Positions 27,588-36,725 of a stretch of 64,000 bases of DNA are shown piece after piece. The position numbers and the translations under genes are program-made. Origin of the DNA: Flavobacteriales bacterium (GTDB lineage: Bacteria > Bacteroidota > Bacteroidia > Flavobacteriales_G > Salibacteraceae); assembly GCA_018660685.1 (NCBI GenBank), contig JABJJW010000028.1:35184-99183 (forward strand), read 5' to 3'. A model generated the notes under the pieces. The model was not told where the DNA came from and made no database searches. It was given only the letters and a program-made list of their open reading frames with translations. The stretch's first letter is position 1. Every line of letters begins with the position of its first letter.

Positions 27588-29057
27588 ATGGAATCTCAGT
27601 TGCATTTGTACAATACCCTGAGCGGTACGAAAGAGTTGTTCAAACCAGTTAATCCTCCAATGGTTGGATTGTATGTCTGTGGACCAACCGTTTACAGCAA
27701 TGCACATCTGGGAAATTGCCGAACCTTCCTCTCTTTCGACCTCATCTCAAGATACCTGCGTTACCTAGACTTCAAAGTGCGGTATGTTCGAAACATAACC
27801 GATGTTGGTCACATCACTACTGAGGTGGATGATGGAATTGATCGAATTGGAGAACAAGCAAAACTCGAAAAGCTTGAGCCAATGGAGATCGTTCAGAAAT
27901 ACACGGTCGATTTCCATGAAGTCATGTCGAAGTTGAATCTCCTACCTCCAGACATTGAGCCAACGGCCACTGGCCACATGATCGAGCAGATCGAAATGAT
28001 CAAAAGCATTGTTGACAAGGGTTTCGCATACGAATCAAATGGGAACGTTTACTTTGATGTGAGTGCCTATAAGGAGAAGCACAACTACGGCGAACTCAGC
28101 GGACGCAATGTCGATGAACTCATGGAGAATACCAGAGCGTTGGATGGCCAGAGTGAGAAAAAATTCTTTGCCGACTTCGCACTTTGGAAAAAAGCTTCTC
28201 CTGAACATATCATGCGTTGGCCTTCGCCTTGGAGCGATGGAGTTCCTGGATGGCATTTAGAATGTTCGGCCATGAGTACCAAATATTTGGGTGAAGAATT
28301 CGACATTCATGGTGGAGGAATGGACCTAAAGTTTCCCCATCACGAGTCCGAAGTTGCTCAAAACACGGCTTGTTCTGGACACGGTCCTTCGAAGTATTGG
28401 TTGCACACGAACATGCTGACCTTTGAAGGTTCCAAGATGTCTAAATCACTAGGAAATAGTATTCTTCCTAACGAACTTTTTACAGGTGATCACCCGATGC
28501 TAAAAAGGGGATTTCACCCAATGGTCGTTCGGTTCTTCATGCTGCAAGCCCACTATAGAAGCACATTGGACTTTTCTCATGATGCCTTGGAAGCGGCTGA
28601 AAAAGGATATCAGCGATTGATGGCTGGAGTAAAAGTCATGGAAAGCATGCCGGTCTCTGAGAGCAATGAGGTTGATGTTAGTGCACTTGCCGCATCGTTC
28701 AAAGAAGCTATGGACGATGACTTCAACAGTCCTGTATTGATCGGTCATCTTTTCGATGCATCCCGACAAATCAACTCGGTTATTGAAGGTCGACTCAAAA
28801 TTGACGCAAGTTCTAAGTCAGAACTTTTCAAGTTGGTTCAAGGCTACGTCTTCGATGTCCTCGGTTTGATGTCAATTGAAGATACAGGGGATTCAGCATT
28901 GGTCGATGGACTTATGGAGTTGGTGCTCGACCTTCGGGCAAGAGCACGCGCGAACAAAGACTGGGCTACGTCGGATGCGATTAGAGATCAACTCAACGAA
29001 TTGAAGATTGTAGTTAAAGACGGTAAAGATGGAGTGAAATGGGATTTGGGCGCATAA
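27588..29057 (+). CDS. cysS: Cysteinyl-tRNA synthetase
   Basis: A 489-aa class I synthetase. VGLYVCGPTVYSNAHLGNCRTF contains the zinc-ligand Cys and the HIGH-type motif (HLGN), GWHLECSAM gives another zinc-site Cys, HGGGMDLKFPHHE follows, and KMSKSLGN is the KMSKS loop. The C-terminal DALR-like region ends the protein. It attaches cysteine to tRNA-Cys. The 3' end overlaps the next gene's start by 19 bp. Confidence 0.95.
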   Translation: MESQLHLYNTLSGTKELFKPVNPPMVGLYVCGPTVYSNAHLGNCRTFLSFDLISRYLRYLDFKVRYVRNITDVGHITTEVDDGIDRIGEQAKLEKLEPMEIVQKYTVDFHEVMSKLNLLPPDIEPTATGHMIEQIEMIKSIVDKGFAYESNGNVYFDVSAYKEKHNYGELSGRNVDELMENTRALDGQSEKKFFADFALWKKASPEHIMRWPSPWSDGVPGWHLECSAMSTKYLGEEFDIHGGGMDLKFPHHESEVAQNTACSGHGPSKYWLHTNMLTFEGSKMSKSLGNSILPNELFTGDHPMLKRGFHPMVVRFFMLQAHYRSTLDFSHDALEAAEKGYQRLMAGVKVMESMPVSESNEVDVSALAASFKEAMDDDFNSPVLIGHLFDASRQINSVIEGRLKIDASSKSELFKLVQGYVFDVLGLMSIEDTGDSALVDGLMELVLDLRARARANKDWATSDAIRDQLNELKIVVKDGKDGVKWDLGA

Positions 29058-30055
29058 CGAAACTACTTCTTGGAATTTTCTCACTTACCATGATTGCCAG
29101 CTGTGGTGATGGTGATCGAAAAATTGAACCGCCTGCAGAAAAGAAGGCGCCAAAGCCAAAAATTGAGCTTGTAAAAACTCCTGTTTTCAATCCCGATTCT
29201 GCTTATGCATTCGTGGAACAACAAGTAGGGTTTGGACCGCGTGTGCCAAATACTTTGCCCCATGTTGCTTGCGCAAAATGGCTCGAAACAGAACTGCAAC
29301 GACACGGTTTGGCTACGAGAATTCAGGAGGCAAGAGTTACAGCATTCAATGGTGATGAATTGAAAATTTACAACATCATGGCAAGTTATCGCCCTGATTT
29401 AAAGGACCGAATTCTCTTATGTGCACATTGGGATACAAGACCATTTGCCGATCGAGATACAAAGCACAAAACAAAAGCTATCGATGGTGCCAATGATGGA
29501 GCAAGTGGCGTCGGAGTCTTGTTGGAAATTGCCCACGCTATTGGTTCTGATACTGGCAACGCTCCAAAAATTGGATTCGACATTGTCTTTTTTGATGCTG
29601 AAGATTATGGGAAGCCATTAAGCTCGATGATTGGAGAATCGAATGACAGCTGGTGTCTTGGTTCACAGTATTGGTCAAGGAACATTCCGGTTCCGAATTA
29701 CAATCCGCGTTATGGAATTCTCCTTGACATGGTTGGAGCCAAGGATGCCATTTTTCCTAAAGAGTGGGCTTCGCTTCAACTAGCTCCTGAACAAACGAAG
29801 AAGATATGGGCCATTGGCCGAGCAATGGGTCACACCAATCAATTCCTAAATATTGCTGGCAATCAGATTACCGACGATCACATTTATTTGAACACGATTG
29901 CCAAGATTCCGACGGTCGATATTATTCACTACGAGATGGCCAATTCGGACTTCGGTTCCTTTCACCACACACACGCTGACAACATGGATGTGATCGACCC
30001 AGAGATGCTTGGAATAGTCGGTGAAGTTGTGATGCAGGTGATTTATCAAGAGTGA
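29039..30055 (+). CDS. M28-family lipoprotein peptidase / glutaminyl cyclase-like
   Basis: A 338-aa lipoprotein: signal peptide with lipobox MIASCG, a Pro/Lys linker, then an M28 zinc-peptidase domain. Metal ligands are visible in CAHWDTRPFAD (His, Asp), DGANDGASGVGVLLEIA (Asp), VFFDAEDYG (acidic ligand) and FHHTHADNMD (His). The PFADRD and SWCLGSQYW segments resemble animal and Bacteroidota glutaminyl-peptide cyclotransferases within M28, so aminopeptidase or N-terminal pyroglutamate formation are both possible. It probably acts at the periplasmic face of a membrane. It is coupled to cysS by a 19-bp overlap. Confidence 0.85.
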   Translation: MGFGRITKLLLGIFSLTMIASCGDGDRKIEPPAEKKAPKPKIELVKTPVFNPDSAYAFVEQQVGFGPRVPNTLPHVACAKWLETELQRHGLATRIQEARVTAFNGDELKIYNIMASYRPDLKDRILLCAHWDTRPFADRDTKHKTKAIDGANDGASGVGVLLEIAHAIGSDTGNAPKIGFDIVFFDAEDYGKPLSSMIGESNDSWCLGSQYWSRNIPVPNYNPRYGILLDMVGAKDAIFPKEWASLQLAPEQTKKIWAIGRAMGHTNQFLNIAGNQITDDHIYLNTIAKIPTVDIIHYEMANSDFGSFHHTHADNMDVIDPEMLGIVGEVVMQVIYQE

Positions 30056-30144
30056 GGTTTTGGTCATTCCAAATTGATTTTCTAATTTGGTTGGAAATCA
30101 ATTTGCCTATCGAGTAACAACTACTATCCCCCATTTTTTATCGT

Positions 30145-30286
30145 AAAAGACTGATGCCTTGGTATGGATCGAGGTGAGACAACTGGCGTATTGCATTTGC
30201 TGTAGTTTAGGAAAAGACCAGCGCACAATGCGGCTGTCTCACCTCTTGAGGATTTTATATCTGAATACCAAGAAATCATGTCTTTT
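30145..30286 (+). ncRNA. Rod-shaped structured RNA, candidate 6S RNA
   Basis: This lies in the 360-bp gene-free stretch between the M28 gene and polA. A closing helix pairs AAAAGACTGAT (30145-30155) with ATCATGTCTTTT (30275-30286), allowing one bulge, and continues with CTTGGTAT/ATACCAAG (30158-30165/30265-30272). After an asymmetric internal bubble (5 nt on the 5' side, 19 nt on the 3' side), a perfect 11-bp helix GAGGTGAGACA/TGTCTCACCTC (30171-30181/30235-30245) leads into CGTATTG/CAATGCG and a terminal hairpin. A long rod with a central bubble and a following terminator suits 6S RNA, the RNA polymerase regulator. The strand is set by the downstream terminator. The 5' end is uncertain. SRP RNA is unlikely because its conserved apical loop is absent. 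Confidence 0.5.
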
Positions 30287-30325
30287 TGAATGTTCGGATG
30301 GACAATTGACGTTTGTCTAAAGTAG

Positions 30326-30353
30326 AGACCCGATTTATTTCGGGTCTTTTTTT
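30326..30353 (+). terminator. Rho-independent terminator between the structured RNA and polA
   Basis: Perfect 8-bp stem AGACCCGA/TCGGGTCT with a 6-nt loop, followed by seven T residues. It ends the transcript carrying the structured RNA and insulates polA. Confidence 0.85.
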
Positions 30354-30415
30354 GTGTCCGATCTGAATCCCTATTCTTTGCTTACAGCTATATTTCGAGA
30401 AATTAATTTTTCTCA

Positions 30416-33202
30416 ATGGCCGACAATAAGCGACTATTCCTGCTGGACGCATTTGCACTCATCTACAGAGCATATTACTCCTTCATTTCGAATCCGAGAA
30501 TCAGCAGCAAGGGAATGAATACGTCAGCGATGTTCGGTTTTACGAATACGCTCTACGAGCTGATCCGAAAGGAACAACCAACGCACATCGCAGTAGTCTT
30601 CGATCCACCAAGTGGCGACAAAGAGAACTTTCGAGTTGAACAATATGCTGAGTACAAAGCAAATCGAGAAGCTATGCCAGAGGACATCGCTCGCTCAATT
30701 CCTTACATAAAGAACATCGTAAAGGGGTTTAGAATTCCCGTTCTTGAAGTAGAAGGCTTTGAGGCGGATGATGTGATCGGGACTTTAGCTAAAAAGGCAG
30801 CTCGACATGGATATGAAGTATTCATGATGACACCTGATAAAGACTACGGCCAGCTAGTTGAGGATAATATCTTTATGTACAAGCCTGGTCGTCAAGGCTC
30901 CGATGTTGAGATTTTGGGACCACCAGAAATCTGCGCGAAATACGGTCTCGAACGACCTGAGCAGGTCATTGACATTCTTGGTATGATGGGAGATGCAGTC
31001 GATAATATTCCAGGAATTCCAGGAGTTGGCGAGAAGACCGCCATGAAATTTGTACAGCAGTTCGGATCTGTTGAAGGGTTGTATGAAAACCTTGATCAGT
31101 TAAAGGGCAAGTTGAAAGAAAAGGTCGAGGCCAATCAAGATTTGGCCATCATGTCGAAGCAACTAGCAACCATCGTGCTTGATGTTCCAATTGAGTTCAA
31201 TGAAAAAGAACTCATCATGGAAGAACCCGACGGGGAGGTCTTGAACGAGATATTCACCGAACTCGAATTCAGAACATTCGCTAAACGGATCCTTGGAGAA
31301 GAAATCACCGTTACCAAAACCAGCAGCAGCGGCGATCAACTGGACCTTTTTGGCGAAGCGGAGGAAGAAGCAGCTGTTCAGGAAGGCTCAACTCTGAATA
31401 TAGAATCGACCGGGCACGACTACAGATTGATTGACACTCCAGAAAAGAGAAAGTCGCTCATCGATGATCTGGGAAAACTTGATTCATTCTGTTTTGATAC
31501 AGAGACTACAGGTATTGATCCACTACAAGCAGAATTAGTTGGAATGTCCTTTTCATACAAAATCGGCGAGGCTTACTACGTACCTGTGCCAGATGATCAA
31601 AGTGAAGCCAAAGCAATTGTTGCCGAGTTTAAATCTGTGTTTGAGAATGATGCTCAAAAAATTGGTCAGAACATTAAATATGACGTTGAGGTGTTGATGC
31701 AATATGGAGTGCAGGTATCTGGATTCCTATACGATACCATGATCGCCCATTATCTTCTCCATCCTGATCAAAAACACAACATGGATGAAATGGCTCAGTA
31801 CTTCCTGAATTACAAGCCCGTCTCGATTGAGACTTTGATCGGAAAGAAAGGGAAGAATCAAGGCACCATGCGTGACGTTCCTATCGAGAAGATCACTGAA
31901 TATGCATCGGAAGATGCCGATATCACTTTGCAACTGAAAGAGGCACTTGACAAGGATTTAGAGCAGGATCACTTGGTGAAACTATTCAGGGAAATTGAAT
32001 CTCCTCTGATTAATGTGCTCGCTAAAATGGAAAATGAAGGGGTGAACTTGGACGTTCCCGCTCTAGAAGAATATTCAAAGGAACTCGAGAAGGATGTCAT
32101 CGAGCATCGAGACAAAATCTACAAACTTGCTGGCGTAGACTTCAACGTCGATTCGCCAAAACAACTTGGTGAGGTTCTATTTGACCACTTGAAAATTGAC
32201 GAGAAAGCTAAGAAGACTAAAAGCGGCCAATACGAAACTCGGGAGGACACGCTTCAGAAGCTTGCAGAAAAACACGAGATCATTCCGCTCATTCTCGACT
32301 ATAGAAGCATCAAGAAATTAAAGAGCACTTATGTGGATAGTCTCCCAGAAATGGTCAACCCAAAGACGGGACGAGTTCACACGAATTACATGCAGACAGT
32401 GGCTGCTACAGGACGACTTTCATCCAATAATCCAAACCTCCAAAACATCCCAATCCGAACCGAACGCGGTCGCTATGTGCGAAAAGCATTCATTCCTAGG
32501 GATAACGAACACGTACTCCTCGCTGCAGATTACTCGCAAGTGGAGCTTCGCATCATAGCTGCACTCTCTGGAGATGAAGGAATGAAGGAAGCCTTTAGAA
32601 AAGGACATGACATTCACGCGGCCACGGCCGCTAAAGTTTTTGGAGTTGCACTCGAAGATGTGAATCGCGAGCAGCGAGGCCGAGCAAAAGCGGTAAACTT
32701 TGGTATCGCATACGGTCAGGGAGCCTTTGGGCTTTCTCAAAACCTCAATATTTCGCGCGGTGAAGCCAAAGAAATTATTGATAGTTATTTCAATGAATTT
32801 CCCGGATTGCTCAAGTACAAAGAAGACAGCATTGAGAGATGCAGAGAGCGAGGATATGCAGAAACGTTACTGGGTCGCCGGCGTAACATGCCAGACATCA
32901 ATTCTCGAAATCATACCGTACGAGCTGCTGCCGAACGAAATGCCATAAATGCACCAATTCAGGGCTCTGCTGCCGATATTATTAAAATTGCGATGATCAA
33001 TATTCATGATCTTTTTGAGCAAGAAGGATTCCGGTCAAAAATGATTTTGCAAGTTCACGATGAACTGGTTTTTGACACCCATAAATCGGAATTGGAACGA
33101 ATCACGCCGATCATCCGTAGAGAGATGGAGACGGCATTTGAGATTGATGTTCCACTAGTTGTTGACATCAATCATGGGATAAATTGGCTTGAGGCTCATT
33201 AG
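30416..33202 (+). CDS. polA: DNA polymerase I
   Basis: A 928-aa, full-length three-domain enzyme. The 5'-nuclease domain (about 1-300) has AIYRAYYS-type opening and VEGFEADDVIGTLA. The 3'-5' exonuclease domain keeps all DEDDy residues (CFDTETTGIDPL, GQNIKYDVEVL, YASEDADIT), so it should proofread. The polymerase domain has DYSQVELRIIAALSGD (motif A), RGRAKAVNFGIAYGQG (motif B) and LQVHDELVFD (motif C). It fills gaps and removes RNA primers. TATTCTTTG (30372-30380) with a TTTG 18 bases upstream, or TATATTTC at 30389-30396, could serve as its promoter. Confidence 0.96.
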   Translation: MADNKRLFLLDAFALIYRAYYSFISNPRISSKGMNTSAMFGFTNTLYELIRKEQPTHIAVVFDPPSGDKENFRVEQYAEYKANREAMPEDIARSIPYIKNIVKGFRIPVLEVEGFEADDVIGTLAKKAARHGYEVFMMTPDKDYGQLVEDNIFMYKPGRQGSDVEILGPPEICAKYGLERPEQVIDILGMMGDAVDNIPGIPGVGEKTAMKFVQQFGSVEGLYENLDQLKGKLKEKVEANQDLAIMSKQLATIVLDVPIEFNEKELIMEEPDGEVLNEIFTELEFRTFAKRILGEEITVTKTSSSGDQLDLFGEAEEEAAVQEGSTLNIESTGHDYRLIDTPEKRKSLIDDLGKLDSFCFDTETTGIDPLQAELVGMSFSYKIGEAYYVPVPDDQSEAKAIVAEFKSVFENDAQKIGQNIKYDVEVLMQYGVQVSGFLYDTMIAHYLLHPDQKHNMDEMAQYFLNYKPVSIETLIGKKGKNQGTMRDVPIEKITEYASEDADITLQLKEALDKDLEQDHLVKLFREIESPLINVLAKMENEGVNLDVPALEEYSKELEKDVIEHRDKIYKLAGVDFNVDSPKQLGEVLFDHLKIDEKAKKTKSGQYETREDTLQKLAEKHEIIPLILDYRSIKKLKSTYVDSLPEMVNPKTGRVHTNYMQTVAATGRLSSNNPNLQNIPIRTERGRYVRKAFIPRDNEHVLLAADYSQVELRIIAALSGDEGMKEAFRKGHDIHAATAAKVFGVALEDVNREQRGRAKAVNFGIAYGQGAFGLSQNLNISRGEAKEIIDSYFNEFPGLLKYKEDSIERCRERGYAETLLGRRRNMPDINSRNHTVRAAAERNAINAPIQGSAADIIKIAMINIHDLFEQEGFRSKMILQVHDELVFDTHKSELERITPIIRREMETAFEIDVPLVVDINHGINWLEAH

Positions 33203-33221
33203 TGCCGCCATTTTAGCAAAC

Positions 33222-33229
33222 TACATTTG
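33222..33229 (+). promoter_or_regulatory. -7 promoter element TACATTTG before the lipoprotein gene pair
   Basis: Exact TAnnTTTG match 18 bases before the ATG at 33248, overlapping the upstream part of the longer track ORF. Confidence 0.5.
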
Positions 33230-33247
33230 ATCCAACCTAGGCAAAAT

Positions 33248-34144
33248 ATGAATCGATTAATTCCCTCAATCCTTATGCTGTTCTTGCTTTTAGCAGGATG
33301 CGGTGGTGAGATAGAGAACAAAAAGCCTACCCCTGATCTAGATACCATCATGAATGATGGTGGAAAAAGTGACGAGCTCTTCGAAGAGGCAAAGAAGATA
33401 TACTATTCAATGCCCTCTCCACTTGAGTTGACCACGCTGATCAAGCAAGCGGGTGGCGAATTTCAAAAAGGTCTTGCGCTCAACACGAAGGGCACCTCTG
33501 ACTACCAATCAACTCTCAAGCAAGGGATGATTTTAGGTGTGTACGGAGCGGACCTCAGTTACACCCGTGTTTATGAGCAACAGCAAGAATCACTGTTATT
33601 GTTGGCTGCAGCCAAACGCCTCGCGGGTACCATTGGAATTCACGATGCATTCTCGAACAATCGAGTTGAACGCGCCAACAATAACCTAAACAACAAGGAC
33701 TCAATGGTCTCGATCTTGTCAGAAGTTTATTGGGAAATCAATGGGCAACTGAAAGATGAAAATCGAAATGAGATTGCGATGCTCGTCATGGTTGCTGGAT
33801 GGGTCGAAGGCCTGTACATTGGCGTGACACTCGCGGATGTTTCAAATCCGAATGATGAAATCATGAAGAGGCTTATGGAACAAAAATTCACGGCGATGCA
33901 GATTGAAGATATGTTTGAAGAATATTCTGAAGACAACATGTTGGCTCAGTCGCGCCCATATTTTGTGGACATTCTAAACTTCTATGCCAACTTGCCAGTC
34001 ACTGAAGAACCAACAGAAATTTCTGAACCCGAAGATGGCAAGTTCGTCATCGGTGGTGCCAAAGAAGTTCAGTACTCAGCTGAAGATTTCAATAAACTAA
34101 AGGAGCTAGCCTTGGAGAGTCGAACTAAAATTGTTGCACTGTGA
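33248..34144 (+). CDS. Conserved lipoprotein of unknown function
   Basis: A 298-aa lipoprotein: signal peptide MNRLIPSILMLFLLLAGCGG with lipobox LAGC, then a predominantly helical domain (YYSMPSPLELTTLIKQAGGEFQKGLALNT; YGADLSYTRVYEQQQESLLLLAAAKRLAGTIGI; AMLVMVAGWVEGLYIGVTLAD). I have seen similar lipoproteins in many Bacteroidota, without a known function. I use the ATG at 33248 so that the signal peptide is N-terminal. The stop overlaps the GTG start of the next gene (GTGA), so the two exported proteins are probably produced together. Confidence 0.75.
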   Translation: MNRLIPSILMLFLLLAGCGGEIENKKPTPDLDTIMNDGGKSDELFEEAKKIYYSMPSPLELTTLIKQAGGEFQKGLALNTKGTSDYQSTLKQGMILGVYGADLSYTRVYEQQQESLLLLAAAKRLAGTIGIHDAFSNNRVERANNNLNNKDSMVSILSEVYWEINGQLKDENRNEIAMLVMVAGWVEGLYIGVTLADVSNPNDEIMKRLMEQKFTAMQIEDMFEEYSEDNMLAQSRPYFVDILNFYANLPVTEEPTEISEPEDGKFVIGGAKEVQYSAEDFNKLKELALESRTKIVAL

Positions 34145-34578
34145 AAAAGTTGATCCTCCCTATACTTCTTCTCGCATTAGCAGTTCCACAATTTGCTTCC
34201 GCTCAATGCAAGTCATTCACCAAGAAAAATTGTCGAGAACCTCTCGAAGACTATACAGGAAACGGCCAATACAATGGCGCTGTTATGTTTGAAGGAGAAG
34301 AAGCGACGCTTTCTCAAACCTTCTACTCTGGCCAAGACTACAGACTCTTCGTGTGTTCTCAGCCATCCATCAGCGACAGCCTTTACTTCGAGGTAATGGA
34401 TTACCGAAAGAACGTTTTGTACTCCAGTCGCAACTCGGGAGAAAAGGTCTTTGACTTCACTCTGGAATCAACACAACAGCTCAAAATGAGAGTAGTGGTT
34501 CCGAGTTTGGGCACGGCAAATAATCTCAAGAAAAACGGCTGTGTTTCGATCATGGTCGGTTTTAAAAAGCAGGAATAA
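34141..34578 (+). CDS. Small secreted protein of unknown function
   Basis: A 145-aa protein with a signal peptide (MKKLILPILLLALAVPQFASAQ) and a mature domain with four Cys, two near its start (CKSFTKKNC) and one near the end (NGCVSIMVGF). Strand-rich segments (AVMFEGEEATLSQTFYSGQDYRLFVCSQ; QLKMRVVVPS) suggest a beta-sandwich. It starts with GTG, overlapping the lipoprotein stop by 4 bp. The pair looks like an envelope module, but nothing shows its role. Confidence 0.7.
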   Translation: MKKLILPILLLALAVPQFASAQCKSFTKKNCREPLEDYTGNGQYNGAVMFEGEEATLSQTFYSGQDYRLFVCSQPSISDSLYFEVMDYRKNVLYSSRNSGEKVFDFTLESTQQLKMRVVVPSLGTANNLKKNGCVSIMVGFKKQE

Positions 34579-34624
34579 GAACGCCTGTAGCTTCAAGCAC
34601 GCTTAGCTTCACTAATATTGCGCC

Positions 34625-35512
34625 ATGACTTACTCCATGACGGGCTATGGCAAGGTAATATGCGAATACAACGGTCGCCATATTGCTATCGAGATCAGAA
34701 GCCTGAATAGCAAACAAGCAGATTTGAACGTTCGAGTTCCCTCCATTTATCGCTCGAAAGAAATGGAGATGAGATCGATGCTGACAAGTGAGCTGCATCG
34801 AGGTAAAATAGACTTGAACATCCAACGAAATTTAGCGGAAGGAGAATCATCGAATCAACTCAACGAAGCCCTCGTGAAGTCCTATCATGAGACTTTAAAA
34901 ACAGCTTCAAATTACATTGATGGGGGTGGCGAACCAAGTTCTGCAGAGTATCTCAATCTGATTCTAAAAATGCCGGATGTGCTGACACCCATTAATGAAG
35001 AATTAGAAGATGGTGAATACGCGGCCATTAAAAATGGACTGATTGACTGTATCAAAAATGTCAAAGCCTTTCGATCAGAAGAAGGAAAAACCTTGGAGGA
35101 TGTGGTCAAAGCATCAACACAAGACATCTCCTCTAAATTGGTGAGCGTTGAGCCATTTGAAAATGAACGCATAGAGCGAATTAAATCCAGGATCAATGCT
35201 AGTCTCACCGAAGATGGAGCAGATTCCAAGTCCATTGATGAGGATCGACTCGAGCAGGAGATGATCTATTACTTGGAGAAATTGGACATTTCCGAAGAAA
35301 AGGTTCGACTCAAAGCCCATTGTGAGCACTTCCTCAAAACATTGACGGAAGACGATTCGAAAGGAAAAAAACTAGGTTTTATTTCTCAGGAAATGGGACG
35401 AGAAATAAACACGCTAGGAAGTAAAGCCCAACACTCCGATATACAGCACATTGTTGTTGGAATGAAGGATGAACTGGAAAAAATCAAGGAGCAAGTCCTC
35501 AATATTCTTTAG
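34625..35512 (+). CDS. YicC-family endoribonuclease
   Basis: A 295-aa protein with the family opening MTYSMTGYGKVICEYNGRHIAIEIRSLNSKQADLNVRVP and the conserved C-terminus GKKLGFISQEMGREINTLGSKAQHSDIQHIVVGMKDELEKIKEQVLNIL. YicC proteins are described as RNases affecting sRNA turnover and stationary-phase survival. gmk follows after five bases and nadD overlaps gmk, a common yicC-gmk-nadD operon in Bacteroidota. TAATATTG at 34613-34620, one mismatch from the -7 consensus, precedes the ATG. Confidence 0.92.
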   Translation: MTYSMTGYGKVICEYNGRHIAIEIRSLNSKQADLNVRVPSIYRSKEMEMRSMLTSELHRGKIDLNIQRNLAEGESSNQLNEALVKSYHETLKTASNYIDGGGEPSSAEYLNLILKMPDVLTPINEELEDGEYAAIKNGLIDCIKNVKAFRSEEGKTLEDVVKASTQDISSKLVSVEPFENERIERIKSRINASLTEDGADSKSIDEDRLEQEMIYYLEKLDISEEKVRLKAHCEHFLKTLTEDDSKGKKLGFISQEMGREINTLGSKAQHSDIQHIVVGMKDELEKIKEQVLNIL

Positions 35513-35517
35513 CCAAA

Positions 35518-36093
35518 TTGAATCCCTCAGGTAAATCCATAATCTTCTCAGCGCCCTCAGGAGCCGGTAAAACGACCATCGTTCATGCGTTACTCAGGCG
35601 ACAACTTCCCCTTGAGTTTTCCATCTCAGCAGCAAGCCGAGATGCACGTGGTCATGAGCGGGATGGTGTGGACTATCATTTTCTCGGCATCGACGGATTC
35701 AAGTCTAAAATTCAGGCAGAAGCATTGTTGGAGTGGGAAGAAGTATATCCCGATCAATTCTATGGAACATTGCGCTCAGAAATTTCAAGAATCTGGGAGA
35801 ATGGCAATGCTGTAGTCTTTGATGTGGATGTCTACGGAGCGTTGAAACTGAAAAATGAGCTTAAGGAACAAGCCCTTGCCATTTTCATCGAACCGCCTTC
35901 AGAATCGGTCCTAGAAACAAGGTTGAGAGGAAGACAAACTGAATCGGAGGAGAAGATCCAAATACGCCTCGCAAAGGCAAGGGAAGAACTATCCATGAAA
36001 GATAAGTTTGACATTAGCATTTTAAACGAAGATCTTGGACTAGCCATTGAACAAGCCATGACAGCTGTAGTTGATTTCTTGAAGAATGAGTAA
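35518..36093 (+). CDS. gmk: Guanylate kinase
   Basis: A 191-aa P-loop kinase: FSAPSGAGKTTIVHAL (Walker A), SAASRDARGHERDGVDYHFL (GMP-binding region) and VFDVDVYGALKLK. It phosphorylates GMP to GDP. The start is TTG (MNPSGKSIIFSAPSG). Lys is usual in family kinases at SVSATTR; here the corresponding text is SAASRDA, a modest departure. It lies five bases after yicC, and its end overlaps nadD by 8 bp. Confidence 0.94.
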   Translation: MNPSGKSIIFSAPSGAGKTTIVHALLRRQLPLEFSISAASRDARGHERDGVDYHFLGIDGFKSKIQAEALLEWEEVYPDQFYGTLRSEISRIWENGNAVVFDVDVYGALKLKNELKEQALAIFIEPPSESVLETRLRGRQTESEEKIQIRLAKAREELSMKDKFDISILNEDLGLAIEQAMTAVVDFLKNE

Positions 36094-36694
36094 GCGAGTA
36101 GGACTATATTTTGGAACGTTCAACCCTATTCATGTGGGCCATCTGATTATTTCCAATCACATGGCTCAACACGCCAGTTTGGATCAGGTTTGGTTCGTGG
36201 TTTCGCCCCAGAACCCCTTAAAACCCAAGGCTTCTCTCCTTGCGGACTATCATCGGCTCACATTAGTGAGAATTGCCATTGAGGATAATAACAAACTCGG
36301 TGTTTCTAACATCGAATTTGACCTTCCTCAACCTTCGTACACCATACATACGTTAGTATCCTTGGCTGAGAGATTCCCAGATCATGATTTCAGCATCATT
36401 ATGGGCGAAGACAATCTGAACACCTTCCAAAAATGGAAGAACTACGAACAGATCTTAGAGGATTACAATCTCTTGGTCTATCCGAGAGTTGAGAGTGACG
36501 AGAACTTGACCGTCAATACTTCAGCCCCAAGCGAATTTCTGGACTATCCTAAAGTCACGCTGATCGATGCGCCATTAATGAAAATCTCAGCAAGCTTTAT
36601 TCGCAAGTCGATCAAAGAAGGAAAAGACGTGCGCTACCTTCTGACTGAGCCCGTCTCTAAATACATTGAAGAGATGCACTTCTATAAGAAATAG
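36086..36694 (+). CDS. nadD: Nicotinate-nucleotide adenylyltransferase
   Basis: A 202-aa nucleotidyltransferase with GLYFGTFNPIHVGHLIISN (the (H/T)xGH active site), VVSPQNPLKPK, IMGEDNLNTFQKWKNYE and the C-terminal ISASFIRKSIKEGKDVRYLL motif (SxxxR). It adenylates nicotinate mononucleotide in NAD synthesis. It overlaps gmk by 8 bp and ends seven bases before the thiL promoter element. Confidence 0.94.
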   Translation: MSKRVGLYFGTFNPIHVGHLIISNHMAQHASLDQVWFVVSPQNPLKPKASLLADYHRLTLVRIAIEDNNKLGVSNIEFDLPQPSYTIHTLVSLAERFPDHDFSIIMGEDNLNTFQKWKNYEQILEDYNLLVYPRVESDENLTVNTSAPSEFLDYPKVTLIDAPLMKISASFIRKSIKEGKDVRYLLTEPVSKYIEEMHFYKK

Positions 36695-36700
36695 TGCAGG

Positions 36701-36708
36701 TACCTTTG
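36701..36708 (+). promoter_or_regulatory. -7 promoter element TACCTTTG before thiL
   Basis: Exact TAnnTTTG match, seven bases after the nadD stop and 18 bases before the thiL ATG (36726). thiL therefore probably has its own promoter despite the short gap. Confidence 0.5.
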
Positions 36709-36725
36709 CACCTCAATTTTCAATT

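Noticed and set aside
30145-30286. SRP RNA or tmRNA
   Set aside because: The conserved SRP apical loop and the tRNA-like ends of tmRNA are absent. The rod with a central bubble fits 6S RNA better.
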